DNA from: Cryomorphaceae bacterium | GTDB taxonomy: Bacteria > Bacteroidota > Bacteroidia > Flavobacteriales > Schleiferiaceae | DNA length: 5,144 bases | Reading direction: 5' to 3' | NCBI GenBank assembly: GCA_003445735.1 | Contig: DMCR01000132.1 | Span: forward strand, 1-5,144 | Notes under the pieces: generated by a model | What the model saw: the letters and a program-made list of their open reading frames with translations, nothing else | Told to the model about the DNA's origin: nothing | Databases searched by the model: none | Shown here: piece by piece, positions 1 to 5,144 of the stretch | How the letters are laid out: every line of letters begins with the position of its first letter | Position numbering within the stretch: position 1 is the stretch's first letter | Made by a program: the position numbers and the translations under genes

Positions 1-1447
1 GCTATATGATAAGCTGCAAAATTTCCGTCTAGGATTTTACGATAGAAGTCCTGTGGGCCAATTAGTCACTCGTGTCGTCTCAGACATCGAAACCATAGCC
101 CAAGTATTCTCGGAAGGAATCCTCGTCATCTTTGGCGACTTGTTCCGCATCGCGGTGATGCTCTTTGCCATGTTCTTCTTCTTCAACCCGATGCTCGTGC
201 TCGTCAGCCTTAGCGTTATCCCCGTGCTTTTTATTGCCACCCGTTGGTTCCAGCGAGGCATCAAAGGCGCCTTCCAAGCCGTACGTAATGAAGTGAGCAA
301 CCTCAATACGTTCGTACAAGAGCACCTCGGGGGGATGACCATCGTACAAGCCTTCGGACGTGAAGCTCAGGAAATGGGCAAGTTTGAAACCATCAATGCA
401 CGACACCGCGACGCCAACATCAGAAGCATCTTTTATTATGCCCTTTTCTTCCCTATTATTGAAGTACTTAGTGCTATTTCCATAGGTCTTGGGGTATGGT
501 ACGGTGGAATGAATGCCGCCCAAGGGGGTGGTGTAACAGTAGGAGAGCTCACAGCCATCATCATCTTCATCGGGATGTTGTTCCGACCTCTACGCCAATT
601 AGCCGACCGTTTCAATACCCTGCAAATGGGGATGGTGGCTTCGGAACGAGTATTGAAATTGCTCGATAGCGACCACGAAATAGAGCCCAAGGGCCAGCAT
701 CAGATTGACTTAGAAGGCACCATAGCCCTGGAAAATGTTGCGTTCCAATACATTCCTAATGAACCTATTTTGAAGGGGGTATCGTTTGAGGCTGCCAAGG
801 GAGAGACCGTGGCTTTAGTTGGTGCCACAGGGGCAGGAAAGAGCACCATCATTAGTGTTTTGATGGGTTTTTACCCGTATGAAAGTGGGGATGTAAAGAT
901 TGATGGAAGCTCTTTAATAGAATTGGACACGTATCATTTAAGAACTCAAATGGCGCTTGTACTCCAAGACGTTTTCCTCTTTTCTGATACCGTGCGTTCC
1001 AACATTATCATGGGCAATACGGATATTACTGATGAGCAGATTTGGGCTGCGGCGGAGCGCATAGGCATCAAATCATTCTTGGAGGAACTTCCGGATGGTT
1101 TGGATTACAATGTGCGCGAACGCGGAGGGGTGCTTTCTGCCGGCCAACGCCAACTCTTAGCCTTCTTACGCGCCTACATTACAGATCCTAAGGTCCTCAT
1201 CCTCGATGAGGCCACTTCTAGCATTGATTCTCATACAGAAGAGCTTATCCAAAATGCGCTCGTTTTACTTACCCAAGACCGCACATCCATTATCATCGCA
1301 CATCGCTTATCGACCATTCAGCATGCGGACAAGATTATCGTGTTAGATCAAGGAAAGGTTATTGAGCAAGGCAATCACGGTGAACTCCTCGAAAAGCAAG
1401 GAGCTTATTTCAACTTGTACGAGAAGCAATTCACAGCTGCAGAATAA
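1..1447 (+). CDS. ABC exporter, MsbA-like permease/ATPase half-transporter (5' partial)
   Basis: This is a type IV (MsbA/BmrA-like) ABC half-transporter that would dimerise in the inner membrane and use ATP to export a lipid or other hydrophobic substrate; the substrate cannot be read from the sequence. The reading frame is open to the left edge (first full codon at 2). It reads LYDKLQNFRLGFYDRSP before the GTG at 53, which fits the family's intracellular region, so 53 is not the true start. About 480 residues are visible and roughly 100, including TM1-2, are missing. Hydrophobic helices lie near 116-181, 188-241, 431-499 and 542-598 (probable TM3-6). The nucleotide-binding domain has an A-loop Tyr at 749, Walker A GATGAGKS at 821-844, a Q-loop Gln near 964, signature LSAGQ at 1133-1147 (a variant of LSGGQ), Walker B ending in Asp 1205 with catalytic Glu 1208, and H-loop His at 1301. 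All ATPase residues are present, so it should be active. It converges on the barrel gene, with a terminator between them. Confidence 0.95.
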   Translation, partial: LYDKLQNFRLGFYDRSPVGQLVTRVVSDIETIAQVFSEGILVIFGDLFRIAVMLFAMFFFFNPMLVLVSLSVIPVLFIATRWFQRGIKGAFQAVRNEVSNLNTFVQEHLGGMTIVQAFGREAQEMGKFETINARHRDANIRSIFYYALFFPIIEVLSAISIGLGVWYGGMNAAQGGGVTVGELTAIIIFIGMLFRPLRQLADRFNTLQMGMVASERVLKLLDSDHEIEPKGQHQIDLEGTIALENVAFQYIPNEPILKGVSFEAAKGETVALVGATGAGKSTIISVLMGFYPYESGDVKIDGSSLIELDTYHLRTQMALVLQDVFLFSDTVRSNIIMGNTDITDEQIWAAAERIGIKSFLEELPDGLDYNVRERGGVLSAGQRQLLAFLRAYITDPKVLILDEATSSIDSHTEELIQNALVLLTQDRTSIIIAHRLSTIQHADKIIVLDQGKVIEQGNHGELLEKQGAYFNLYEKQFTAAE

Positions 1448-1480
1448 AAAAGCCCGCTCATCGAGCGGGCTTTATATTTT
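1446..1480. terminator. Bidirectional intrinsic terminator between ABC exporter and barrel genes
   Basis: An 11-bp perfect stem has arms 1449-1459 and 1463-1473 (core AGCCCGCTC / GAGCGGGCT) around a 3-base loop. Read on the minus strand, the stem runs straight into six T's (complement of 1446-1451), a strong U-tract that ends the barrel-gene transcript. Read on the plus strand it is followed by TTTATATTTT, a weaker but usable tract just after the ABC exporter stop. The placement between two convergent stop codons (1447 and 1479) supports use in both directions. Confidence 0.9.
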
Positions 1481-2060
1481 AGAATCTATATCCAAGATTG
1501 ATCCCGGACCTTACATGTATCGGTACGGCATATACTGCCGATAGAATTGATTCATGTCCATCGGTATGCGAGATATTATTCAAGAAATTATACCCTAGAC
1601 CTGCATATACACGGACGGTGATTCCGTTGTCAAAGGCGCCATGGTATCCGACATTTCCGCCTATTCCGAGCGCAAGCTGAGAGAAATCGGCATCTACAAG
1701 TAGTGCCGATCCGTCAGTCTCCATATAACCATCAGAAGCCATCGACTTGAAACGCAAGTAGGTTCCTAAATACATTCCTTCATTATCATCGCCACTTGAA
1801 TTGAAATAAGTAATGTATTCTGGAGAAAGCACAATACCGCCAAATGAGGCGACAAATGCAACAATTGAATCATCTTCGATTGATGAATTTATAGTGCGTA
1901 GTTCTAAGTTGAAGGAATGGTTATTATCAATATGATACATACCCTCGAACTTTAAAGAACCAGAGCTTAGAGCACCCAAGCCCAATGACGCTTCGTAAGA
2001 TTGGGCTACCATTGTTGCACTTGCAAACAAGCCAGCAGCTAAGAATAGAATTTTTTTCAT
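1479..2060 (-). CDS. Secreted outer-membrane beta-barrel-like protein, hypothetical
   Basis: The product has 193 residues and no family I can name with certainty. It starts MKKILFLAAGLFASATMVAQ, a Sec signal peptide with a two-lysine head, a hydrophobic core and a likely cleavage site between residues 15 and 20, typical of Bacteroidota exported proteins ending in AQ. The mature part alternates polar and hydrophobic residues in strand-like stretches (for example around 25-40, 48-58, 95-106, 128-140 and 146-159), is rich in Gly, Ser, Tyr and Asn, and ends NLGYRF. A terminal aromatic Phe is the usual signature recognised by the BAM machinery. I infer a small 8-strand-type porin-like barrel; DUF3575-like or OMP_b-brl families are possible matches. 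The ATG at 2060 is chosen because it gives the complete signal peptide. It lies 65 bp downstream of rho on the same strand, separated by an intrinsic terminator, and ends at its own terminator. Its ligand and role are unknown. Confidence 0.85.
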   Translation of the reverse strand: MKKILFLAAGLFASATMVAQSYEASLGLGALSSGSLKFEGMYHIDNNHSFNLELRTINSSIEDDSIVAFVASFGGIVLSPEYITYFNSSGDDNEGMYLGTYLRFKSMASDGYMETDGSALLVDADFSQLALGIGGNVGYHGAFDNGITVRVYAGLGYNFLNNISHTDGHESILSAVYAVPIHVRSGINLGYRF

Positions 2061-2093
2061 GTTACAATAGGTTTTAAGTTGAATTTAAGATAT

Positions 2094-2122
2094 AAAAAAG
2101 CCCGCTAAATTAAGCGGGCTTT
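2094..2122 (-). terminator. Intrinsic terminator of rho
   Basis: A 10-bp stem has arms 2097-2106 and 2113-2122 (GCCCGCT / AGCGGGC core plus A-T pairs) with a 6-base loop. On the minus strand it begins 3 bases after the rho stop codon (2126-2128) and is followed by six T's (complement of 2094-2099). On the plus strand there is no T-tract beyond the A-T pairs, so it acts only for rho. Its stem is nearly the same as that of the terminator at 1446-1480. Confidence 0.9.
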
Positions 2123-2125
2123 GGC

Positions 2126-3565
2126 TTATCCATTCATGCTTATCAAGAATTCAGCATTGTCTTTGGTCTTTTGTATTCGGTCGCTGAGGAATTCCATGGC
2201 TTCAATAGGTGTCATATCAGCTAAATACTTTCTCATGATCCACATGCGCTGCAGTACATCAGGCGACAAGAGTAAATCCTCTTTACGCGTACCACTTTCG
2301 ATGAGGTTGATAGCCGGCCAAATGCGACGGTTCGCAATGCGACGATCCAATTGCATTTCCATATTACCCGTACCCTTGAATTCTTCGAAGATCACTTCAT
2401 CCATTTTCGAACCTGTATCAATCAACGCGGTTGCAAGAATAGTCAGTGAGCCTCCACCTTCAATATTACGCGCCGCTCCAAAGAAACGCTTAGGTTTCTG
2501 TAGTGCATTCGCGTCCACACCTCCAGAAAGGATCTTACCAGAAGCTGGGCTCACGGTATTGTAAGCGCGCGCTAGACGAGTAATAGAGTCCAGCATAATG
2601 ACTACATCATGGCCACATTCCACCATACGCTTAGCTTTTTCCAGTACAATATTGGCGACTTTCACGTGGTGTTCTGCAGGCTCATCAAAAGTCGAAGCTA
2701 CAACCTCCGCATTTACACTGCGGCTCATGTCGGTTACCTCTTCCGGGCGCTCGTCGATGAGCAAAACAATCATATATGCTTCAGGGTGGTTGGCTGCAAT
2801 GGCATTGGCAACCTCCTTCATCAAGGTTGTCTTACCGGTTTTAGGTTGTGCTACCAGCAATCCACGCTGTCCTTTACCAATAGGAGAGAAAAGGTCGATG
2901 ATTCGTGTAGAATCCGTGCTGCGGCGTGAGGTGATGTCAAATTTCTCCTCTGGGAATAAAGGAGTTAGGTGCTCGAACGCAACGCGGTCACGTACAAATT
3001 CAGGAGTACGTCCGTTGATACTGTTCACCTTGACAAGTGGGAAATACTTTTCGCCTTCTCTAGGTGGACGAACCTCTCCGCTTACCGTATCCCCAGTTTT
3101 TAGACCCATGCTGCGGATTTGGTTCTGACTTACATAGATGTCATCTGGTGAGTTCAGGTAATTAAAATCAGAACTGCGGAGGAATCCGTAACCGTCTGGC
3201 ATGATTTCCAATACCCCTTCGTTAGCTATGATGCCCTCAAAGTGGAATTCTTTGGGACGTCGGCGATCACGGTGGTTATGGTTATTCCCGTTGTGTTGTT
3301 TTTGGTGCTTAGGATTGCGCTCTCGACGATGGTTTTGCTCGTCGTTATTTTGCTCTGATTTTCCTTTTTGAGGACGTTCAGGCTTAGTTTCGGGCGCTTT
3401 CTCGGCGACAATTACCTGCTCAGGCGCTCCCTTGCCAGTCACCACTAAAATAGCAGTAACAAGCTCCTCTTTTTTCATGTATTTCGCTTTGGGAATACTT
3501 AAGGATGCACCTAAGTCTTTCAGTTCGGGCAACTTGCGTGCCCGCAAATCGTTTTCAGTCAACAT
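2126..3565 (-). CDS. rho: Transcription termination factor Rho
   Basis: Rho is a hexameric ring-shaped ATP-dependent RNA translocase that ends transcription of untranslated RNA. The 479 residues start with a Rho_N helical domain (about 6-40). A hydrophilic insert follows (about 46-106), rich in K, R, Q, N, H and P and without aromatic residues. The cold-shock/OB RNA-binding fold spans about 108-186 (GVLEIMPDGYGFLR at 117-130, then DDIYVS at 141-146). The RecA-like motor has the P-loop AQPKTGKT (239-246), catalytic-Glu region LLIDERPEE (268-276, likely E272), Walker B VVIMLDS (321-327, D326), a Q-loop around GGVDANALQKPKRFFG (348-363), and an R-loop SGTRKED (424-430) whose R427 corresponds to the arginine finger. 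The extra length over the 419-residue E. coli protein is mostly the insert, which is usual in Bacteroidota. The start at 3565 gives the expected N-terminus. The gene is divergent from the DUF4293 gene, and a good intrinsic terminator lies 3 bases past its stop codon. Confidence 0.98.
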   Translation of the reverse strand: MLTENDLRARKLPELKDLGASLSIPKAKYMKKEELVTAILVVTGKGAPEQVIVAEKAPETKPERPQKGKSEQNNDEQNHRRERNPKHQKQHNGNNHNHRDRRRPKEFHFEGIIANEGVLEIMPDGYGFLRSSDFNYLNSPDDIYVSQNQIRSMGLKTGDTVSGEVRPPREGEKYFPLVKVNSINGRTPEFVRDRVAFEHLTPLFPEEKFDITSRRSTDSTRIIDLFSPIGKGQRGLLVAQPKTGKTTLMKEVANAIAANHPEAYMIVLLIDERPEEVTDMSRSVNAEVVASTFDEPAEHHVKVANIVLEKAKRMVECGHDVVIMLDSITRLARAYNTVSPASGKILSGGVDANALQKPKRFFGAARNIEGGGSLTILATALIDTGSKMDEVIFEEFKGTGNMEMQLDRRIANRRIWPAINLIESGTRKEDLLLSPDVLQRMWIMRKYLADMTPIEAMEFLSDRIQKTKDNAEFLISMNG

Positions 3566-3630
3566 GTCTGTAATGGGATAATATAAAGAAGAGGGGTAGG
3601 TAATGGGCCTACGGTCGGACCTCTACAGCA

Positions 3631-3660
3631 CAATAATAGGGAGATTTCATAGGATTCAAA
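3631..3660 (-). promoter_or_regulatory. Candidate rho promoter (Bacteroidota sigma-A type)
   Basis: Read on the minus strand, TTTG (complement of 3657-3660) is followed after 18 bases by TATTATTG (complement of 3631-3638). This matches the Bacteroidota -33 TTTG / -7 TAnnTTTG pattern with one mismatch and acceptable spacing. It predicts a transcript start near 3625 and a leader of about 60 bases before the rho ATG. The leader has a possible small hairpin, GTAGG / CCTAC around a 7-base loop. The promoter call rests on motif match and position only. Confidence 0.5.
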
Positions 3661-3662
3661 GC

Positions 3663-3695
3663 TTTGGACCCATTTTTTTTTGAACTTTACCTTAA
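3663..3695 (+). promoter_or_regulatory. Candidate promoter for the DUF4293 gene
   Basis: TTTG at 3663-3666 is followed after 21 bases by TACCTTAA at 3688-3695, a two-mismatch fit to TAnnTTTG. TAAAATTG at 3693-3700 is a one-mismatch fit but sits 26 bases from the TTTG. Either would start transcription only a few bases before, or at, the ATG at 3705, giving a leaderless or nearly leaderless mRNA. A run of nine T's (3673-3681) lies in the spacer. The match is weak and rests mainly on position. Confidence 0.3.
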
Positions 3696-3704
3696 AATTG
3701 GGCC

Positions 3705-4100
3705 ATGATTCAACGCATTCAAACTCTATATCTATTCGCTGCGGCGATCCTTAGTTCCTTAGCTGCTTTTATCCTCCCTATGTATGTAGTGGAAGAGTTA
3801 GTGTTTAGAGCTACATCCTCTATGTGGTTGTTTTTCATGTTTGGATGGTCCATGGCTACCTTCTCAGGTTCTATTTTAATTTACCAAAAGCGTCCTTTCC
3901 AATTGCTTTTGGTAAGATTAGGGATGTTAAGCTCATTAATTGTAGTGGCGCTCCTAATCAAAGAGATTACAGCTACAGAAGGCGCATCTGCAACTTACGG
4001 AGCCATAGTTCCCATGCTGAATATCGTATTGGCTTTCCTTGCTTCTCGTGGCATTCAAAAAGATGAAGCGAAGATTAAGAGCTTGGATCGCTTGCGCTAG
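3705..4100 (+). CDS. DUF4293 family four-helix membrane protein
   Basis: This is a 131-residue integral inner-membrane protein of unknown function. The opening MIQRIQTLYLF and the closing segment KDEAKIKSLDRLR are the recognisable ends of the DUF4293 family found in Bacteroidota. Four hydrophobic helices can be seen at about residues 7-27, 39-60, 66-86 and 98-114, with a short polar tail that is likely cytoplasmic. The length is normal for the family. Genes of this family commonly sit beside rho in Bacteroidota, as here, where it is divergent from rho across 139 bp; whether the proteins are functionally linked is not known. No Shine-Dalgarno sequence precedes the ATG (upstream bases are AATTGGGCC). 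The 3' end overlaps the convergent HSDR_N_2-type gene by 26 bp and no intrinsic terminator follows. Confidence 0.9.
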   Translation: MIQRIQTLYLFAAAILSSLAAFILPMYVVEELVFRATSSMWLFFMFGWSMATFSGSILIYQKRPFQLLLVRLGMLSSLIVVALLIKEITATEGASATYGAIVPMLNIVLAFLASRGIQKDEAKIKSLDRLR

Positions 4101-4527
4101 GCAAAGATTTTACGGCTTTATTGCCTAGAACATCCCAGAAAATATGCTGTTTTCCATTGGTTAAGTAGAGGTACTTGGCTTTTAAGCTTTGGTTGTAGTT
4201 GAATGCTTGGTTGAATACCCTTTGATCAATTTTAACTGAGGGAGCCTTGCATTCTACCAAGATATAAGGGGCAGTGTTTTTATATACTAAGGCATCCAAG
4301 CGCTTTTCCTTGAATCCCGTGCGCAATCCACTTTCGGTTTGTATTAGCGCGAAAGAGTATCCCAAGAGATGTAAGTAGGATATGGCGTGCTGGCGAACCC
4401 ATTCTTCAGGAGTAGCGACCAACCATTTTTTACGGCAAGGGTCCCAAAGCAAGTTTTGGTCCTGCTCCTGTTTATGACGAACTAAGGCGGCAACTTCAGC
4501 TGGAAAATTGAGTTCCAATACCTCCAT
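4075..4527 (-). CDS. HSDR_N_2-type PD-(D/E)XK nuclease-fold protein
   Basis: The 150-residue product resembles the N-terminal domain of type I restriction HsdR subunits (HSDR_N_2 family) as a stand-alone protein. Visible features are the conserved PEEWVRQH motif (40-47) and a nuclease-fold core with D78 in KRLDALVY, E92 and K94 in ILVECKAP, and Q107/Y111 in FNQAFNYNQ, resembling the Q/Y motif after the catalytic site in this fold. No helicase or methylase partner is present, so calling it a restriction enzyme would be misleading; family members are widespread single-domain proteins in Bacteroidota and their role is not settled. Length is normal. Its ATG shares one base with the stop codon of the acyltransferase gene upstream (TAATG), implying coupled translation. 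GGAGG lies just inside the coding sequence rather than before the ATG. The C-terminal codons overlap the end of the DUF4293 gene. Confidence 0.88.
   Translation of the reverse strand: MEVLELNFPAEVAALVRHKQEQDQNLLWDPCRKKWLVATPEEWVRQHAISYLHLLGYSFALIQTESGLRTGFKEKRLDALVYKNTAPYILVECKAPSVKIDQRVFNQAFNYNQSLKAKYLYLTNGKQHIFWDVLGNKAVKSLPSASDPSS
4097..4128. repeat. Inverted repeat at the convergent gene ends
   Basis: CTAGGCAA at 4097-4104 is repeated in reverse complement as TTGCCTAG at 4121-4128, with a 16-base loop. The left arm contains the stop codon of the DUF4293 gene and both arms lie inside the HSDR_N_2 coding sequence. Neither strand has a T-tract after it, so it is not a standard intrinsic terminator. 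It could fold in both mRNAs, but an 8-bp repeat at this spacing can also arise by chance. Confidence 0.35.
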
Positions 4528-5084
4528 TAATGAATGACTTTATTGTACAATTCGGGGTATTTCGCCTCTACGTCTTTGTAAATGTCTTGAATGTGGTCAA
4601 AGGTGGTATTTTTTTCTCCAGCAGGAATGATATCTAAGATTCCTGCATATTTTTTACCATAATCCAAATAGCCCAAGCTTATCTTTTTTCCAGATTTTAA
4701 AGCAATATGGTAAAAGCCGGTTTTCCATTTATCTACAGCCTTTCTAGTACCTTCTGCAGGGACCATTATGGTGATATCATCACGTTTTACAAGTAGTTCA
4801 GTAGCATAGTCCACTAAGTGACTTCGCTTTGATCGATCCACCCCTATAGCACCAAGCCATTTGAAAAAACCAAAGAAATACCATTTCGTGTAGAAGTCCT
4901 TGATGAAAAACTTTACCGGAAGCCTCATAAGCCAAAAGGTTCCCATAGCAAATACCAAATCGTAGTTCGAGGTATGAGGGGCAGCAATCATTACTGTGTT
5001 TCGTGCCGCAGCTATTTGCTCTTTGGAAGCATCTAAAGTCCAGCCTGTGAGCCAGAAGACTATTTTTGCCATCAAGTACTTCAT
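4527..5084 (-). CDS. PlsC-like 1-acyl-glycerol-3-phosphate-type acyltransferase
   Basis: The product is a 185-residue acyltransferase of the PlsC/LPLAT superfamily, which moves fatty acyl groups to a glycerophospholipid or related acceptor at the inner membrane. The catalytic HX4D motif is HTSNYD (H37, D42) in the context APHTSNYD. Block II is around VKFFIKDFY (57-65), followed by LGAIGVDRSKRSH (77-89). Block III is EGTR (111-114) in VPAEGTRKAVDKWKTGFY. A hydrophobic N-terminal stretch (about 4-15) and the aromatic segment 63-76 suggest membrane association. It is shorter than classical PlsC (about 240 residues) but matches the compact acyltransferases with an HTSNYD motif, so the true acceptor is uncertain. 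The ATG at 5084 overlaps the TGA of the gene before it, and its TAA shares a base with the ATG of the next gene, placing it mid-operon. A purine-rich AGAAGAAGAG stretch upstream may serve as the ribosome site. Confidence 0.9.
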   Translation of the reverse strand: MKYLMAKIVFWLTGWTLDASKEQIAAARNTVMIAAPHTSNYDLVFAMGTFWLMRLPVKFFIKDFYTKWYFFGFFKWLGAIGVDRSKRSHLVDYATELLVKRDDITIMVPAEGTRKAVDKWKTGFYHIALKSGKKISLGYLDYGKKYAGILDIIPAGEKNTTFDHIQDIYKDVEAKYPELYNKVIH

Positions 5085-5144
5085 CCTTGCTCTTCTTCTG
5101 CTTTCAAAGATATTGTACCAAACCAGTTCTCAGGAAAGCCAACG
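5081..5144 (-). CDS. 3' end of an unrecognised upstream gene (partial)
   Basis: On the minus strand one frame is open from the right edge of the window to a TGA at 5083-5081, encoding about 20 residues that include FPENWFGTISLK and an acidic EEE tail. The TGA overlaps the acyltransferase ATG as ATGA, a common arrangement of translationally coupled genes, and this is the main reason for calling it. The fragment is too short to assign a family. Confidence 0.6.
   Translation of the reverse strand, partial: VGFPENWFGTISLKAEEEQG

Noticed and set aside
53..55. GTG as the start codon of the ABC exporter
   Set aside because: The frame stays open to the window edge and the upstream codons encode sequence expected in the family, so the gene is truncated by the window rather than starting here.
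80..523. 147-codon minus-strand open frame rich in Glu, His and Asp opposite the ABC exporter
   Set aside because: It lies wholly antisense to a well-supported membrane domain. Its acidic, His-rich composition is what reverse reading of that domain's hydrophobic codons produces.
2121..2564. 147-codon plus-strand open frame opposite the rho 3' end
   Set aside because: It is a shadow of rho; it starts inside the rho terminator and shows no recognisable domain.
2598..3128. 176-codon plus-strand open frame opposite rho
   Set aside because: It is fully antisense to conserved Rho motor and RNA-binding motifs, has no family resemblance or promoter, and is a shadow of the strongly constrained rho frame.
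3566..3625. Riboswitch or attenuator in the rho leader
   Set aside because: The predicted leader is only about 60 bases. The only structure I see is a 5-bp GTAGG/CCTAC hairpin, with no known riboswitch core and no T-tract.
3673..3681. Run of nine T's upstream of the DUF4293 gene as a terminator tail
   Set aside because: No stable GC-rich stem precedes it and no gene on the plus strand ends there. It is more likely part of an A/T-rich promoter spacer.
4075..4527. Remnant of a type I restriction-modification system
   Set aside because: The protein has the full length of a stand-alone HSDR_N_2 protein, with its own start and stop. No HsdM, HsdS or helicase sequence is nearby, and its neighbours are core genes, so a degraded defence locus is not supported.

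Overview
The window looks like chromosomal DNA of a Bacteroidota bacterium, most likely from the Flavobacteriales. The evidence is a Rho factor with a long hydrophilic insert between its N-terminal helical domain and its RNA-binding fold; a DUF4293 membrane protein next to rho, a pairing typical of this phylum; an HSDR_N_2-type PD-(D/E)XK protein of the kind common in Bacteroidota; A/T-rich upstream regions without clear Shine-Dalgarno sequences; and promoter-like sequences of the TTTG / TAnnTTTG type. The genus cannot be told from the sequence.

Layout from left to right. (1) The 3' part of an MsbA-like ABC exporter gene on the + strand runs in from the left edge and ends at 1447. (2) A bidirectional intrinsic terminator at about 1446-1480 separates it from a convergent gene. 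(3) That gene (1479-2060, -) encodes a small secreted protein that looks like an outer-membrane beta-barrel. (4) A second intrinsic terminator at 2094-2122, with nearly the same stem, closes rho. (5) rho (2126-3565, -) is complete, with all motor motifs present. (6) A 139-bp divergent intergenic region holds candidate promoters whose TTTG elements form a back-to-back palindrome. (7) A DUF4293 four-helix membrane protein (3705-4100, +) follows. (8) Its 3' end overlaps by 26 bp the 3' end of a convergent minus-strand cluster. In transcription order this is the tail of an unrecognised gene (5144-5081), a PlsC-type acyltransferase (5084-4527) and an HSDR_N_2 nuclease-fold protein (4527-4075). The two junctions overlap by 3 and 1 bases, which suggests one translationally coupled operon.

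Most of the window is ordinary core-genome content: transcription termination, envelope export and lipid acylation. I see no CRISPR array, transposon, phage gene, tRNA, rRNA or clear new defence system. The points most worth a second look are the divergent rho/DUF4293 promoter palindrome, the barrel gene squeezed behind the rho terminator with no obvious promoter, the coupled acyltransferase/nuclease-fold pair, and the disordered insert in Rho.
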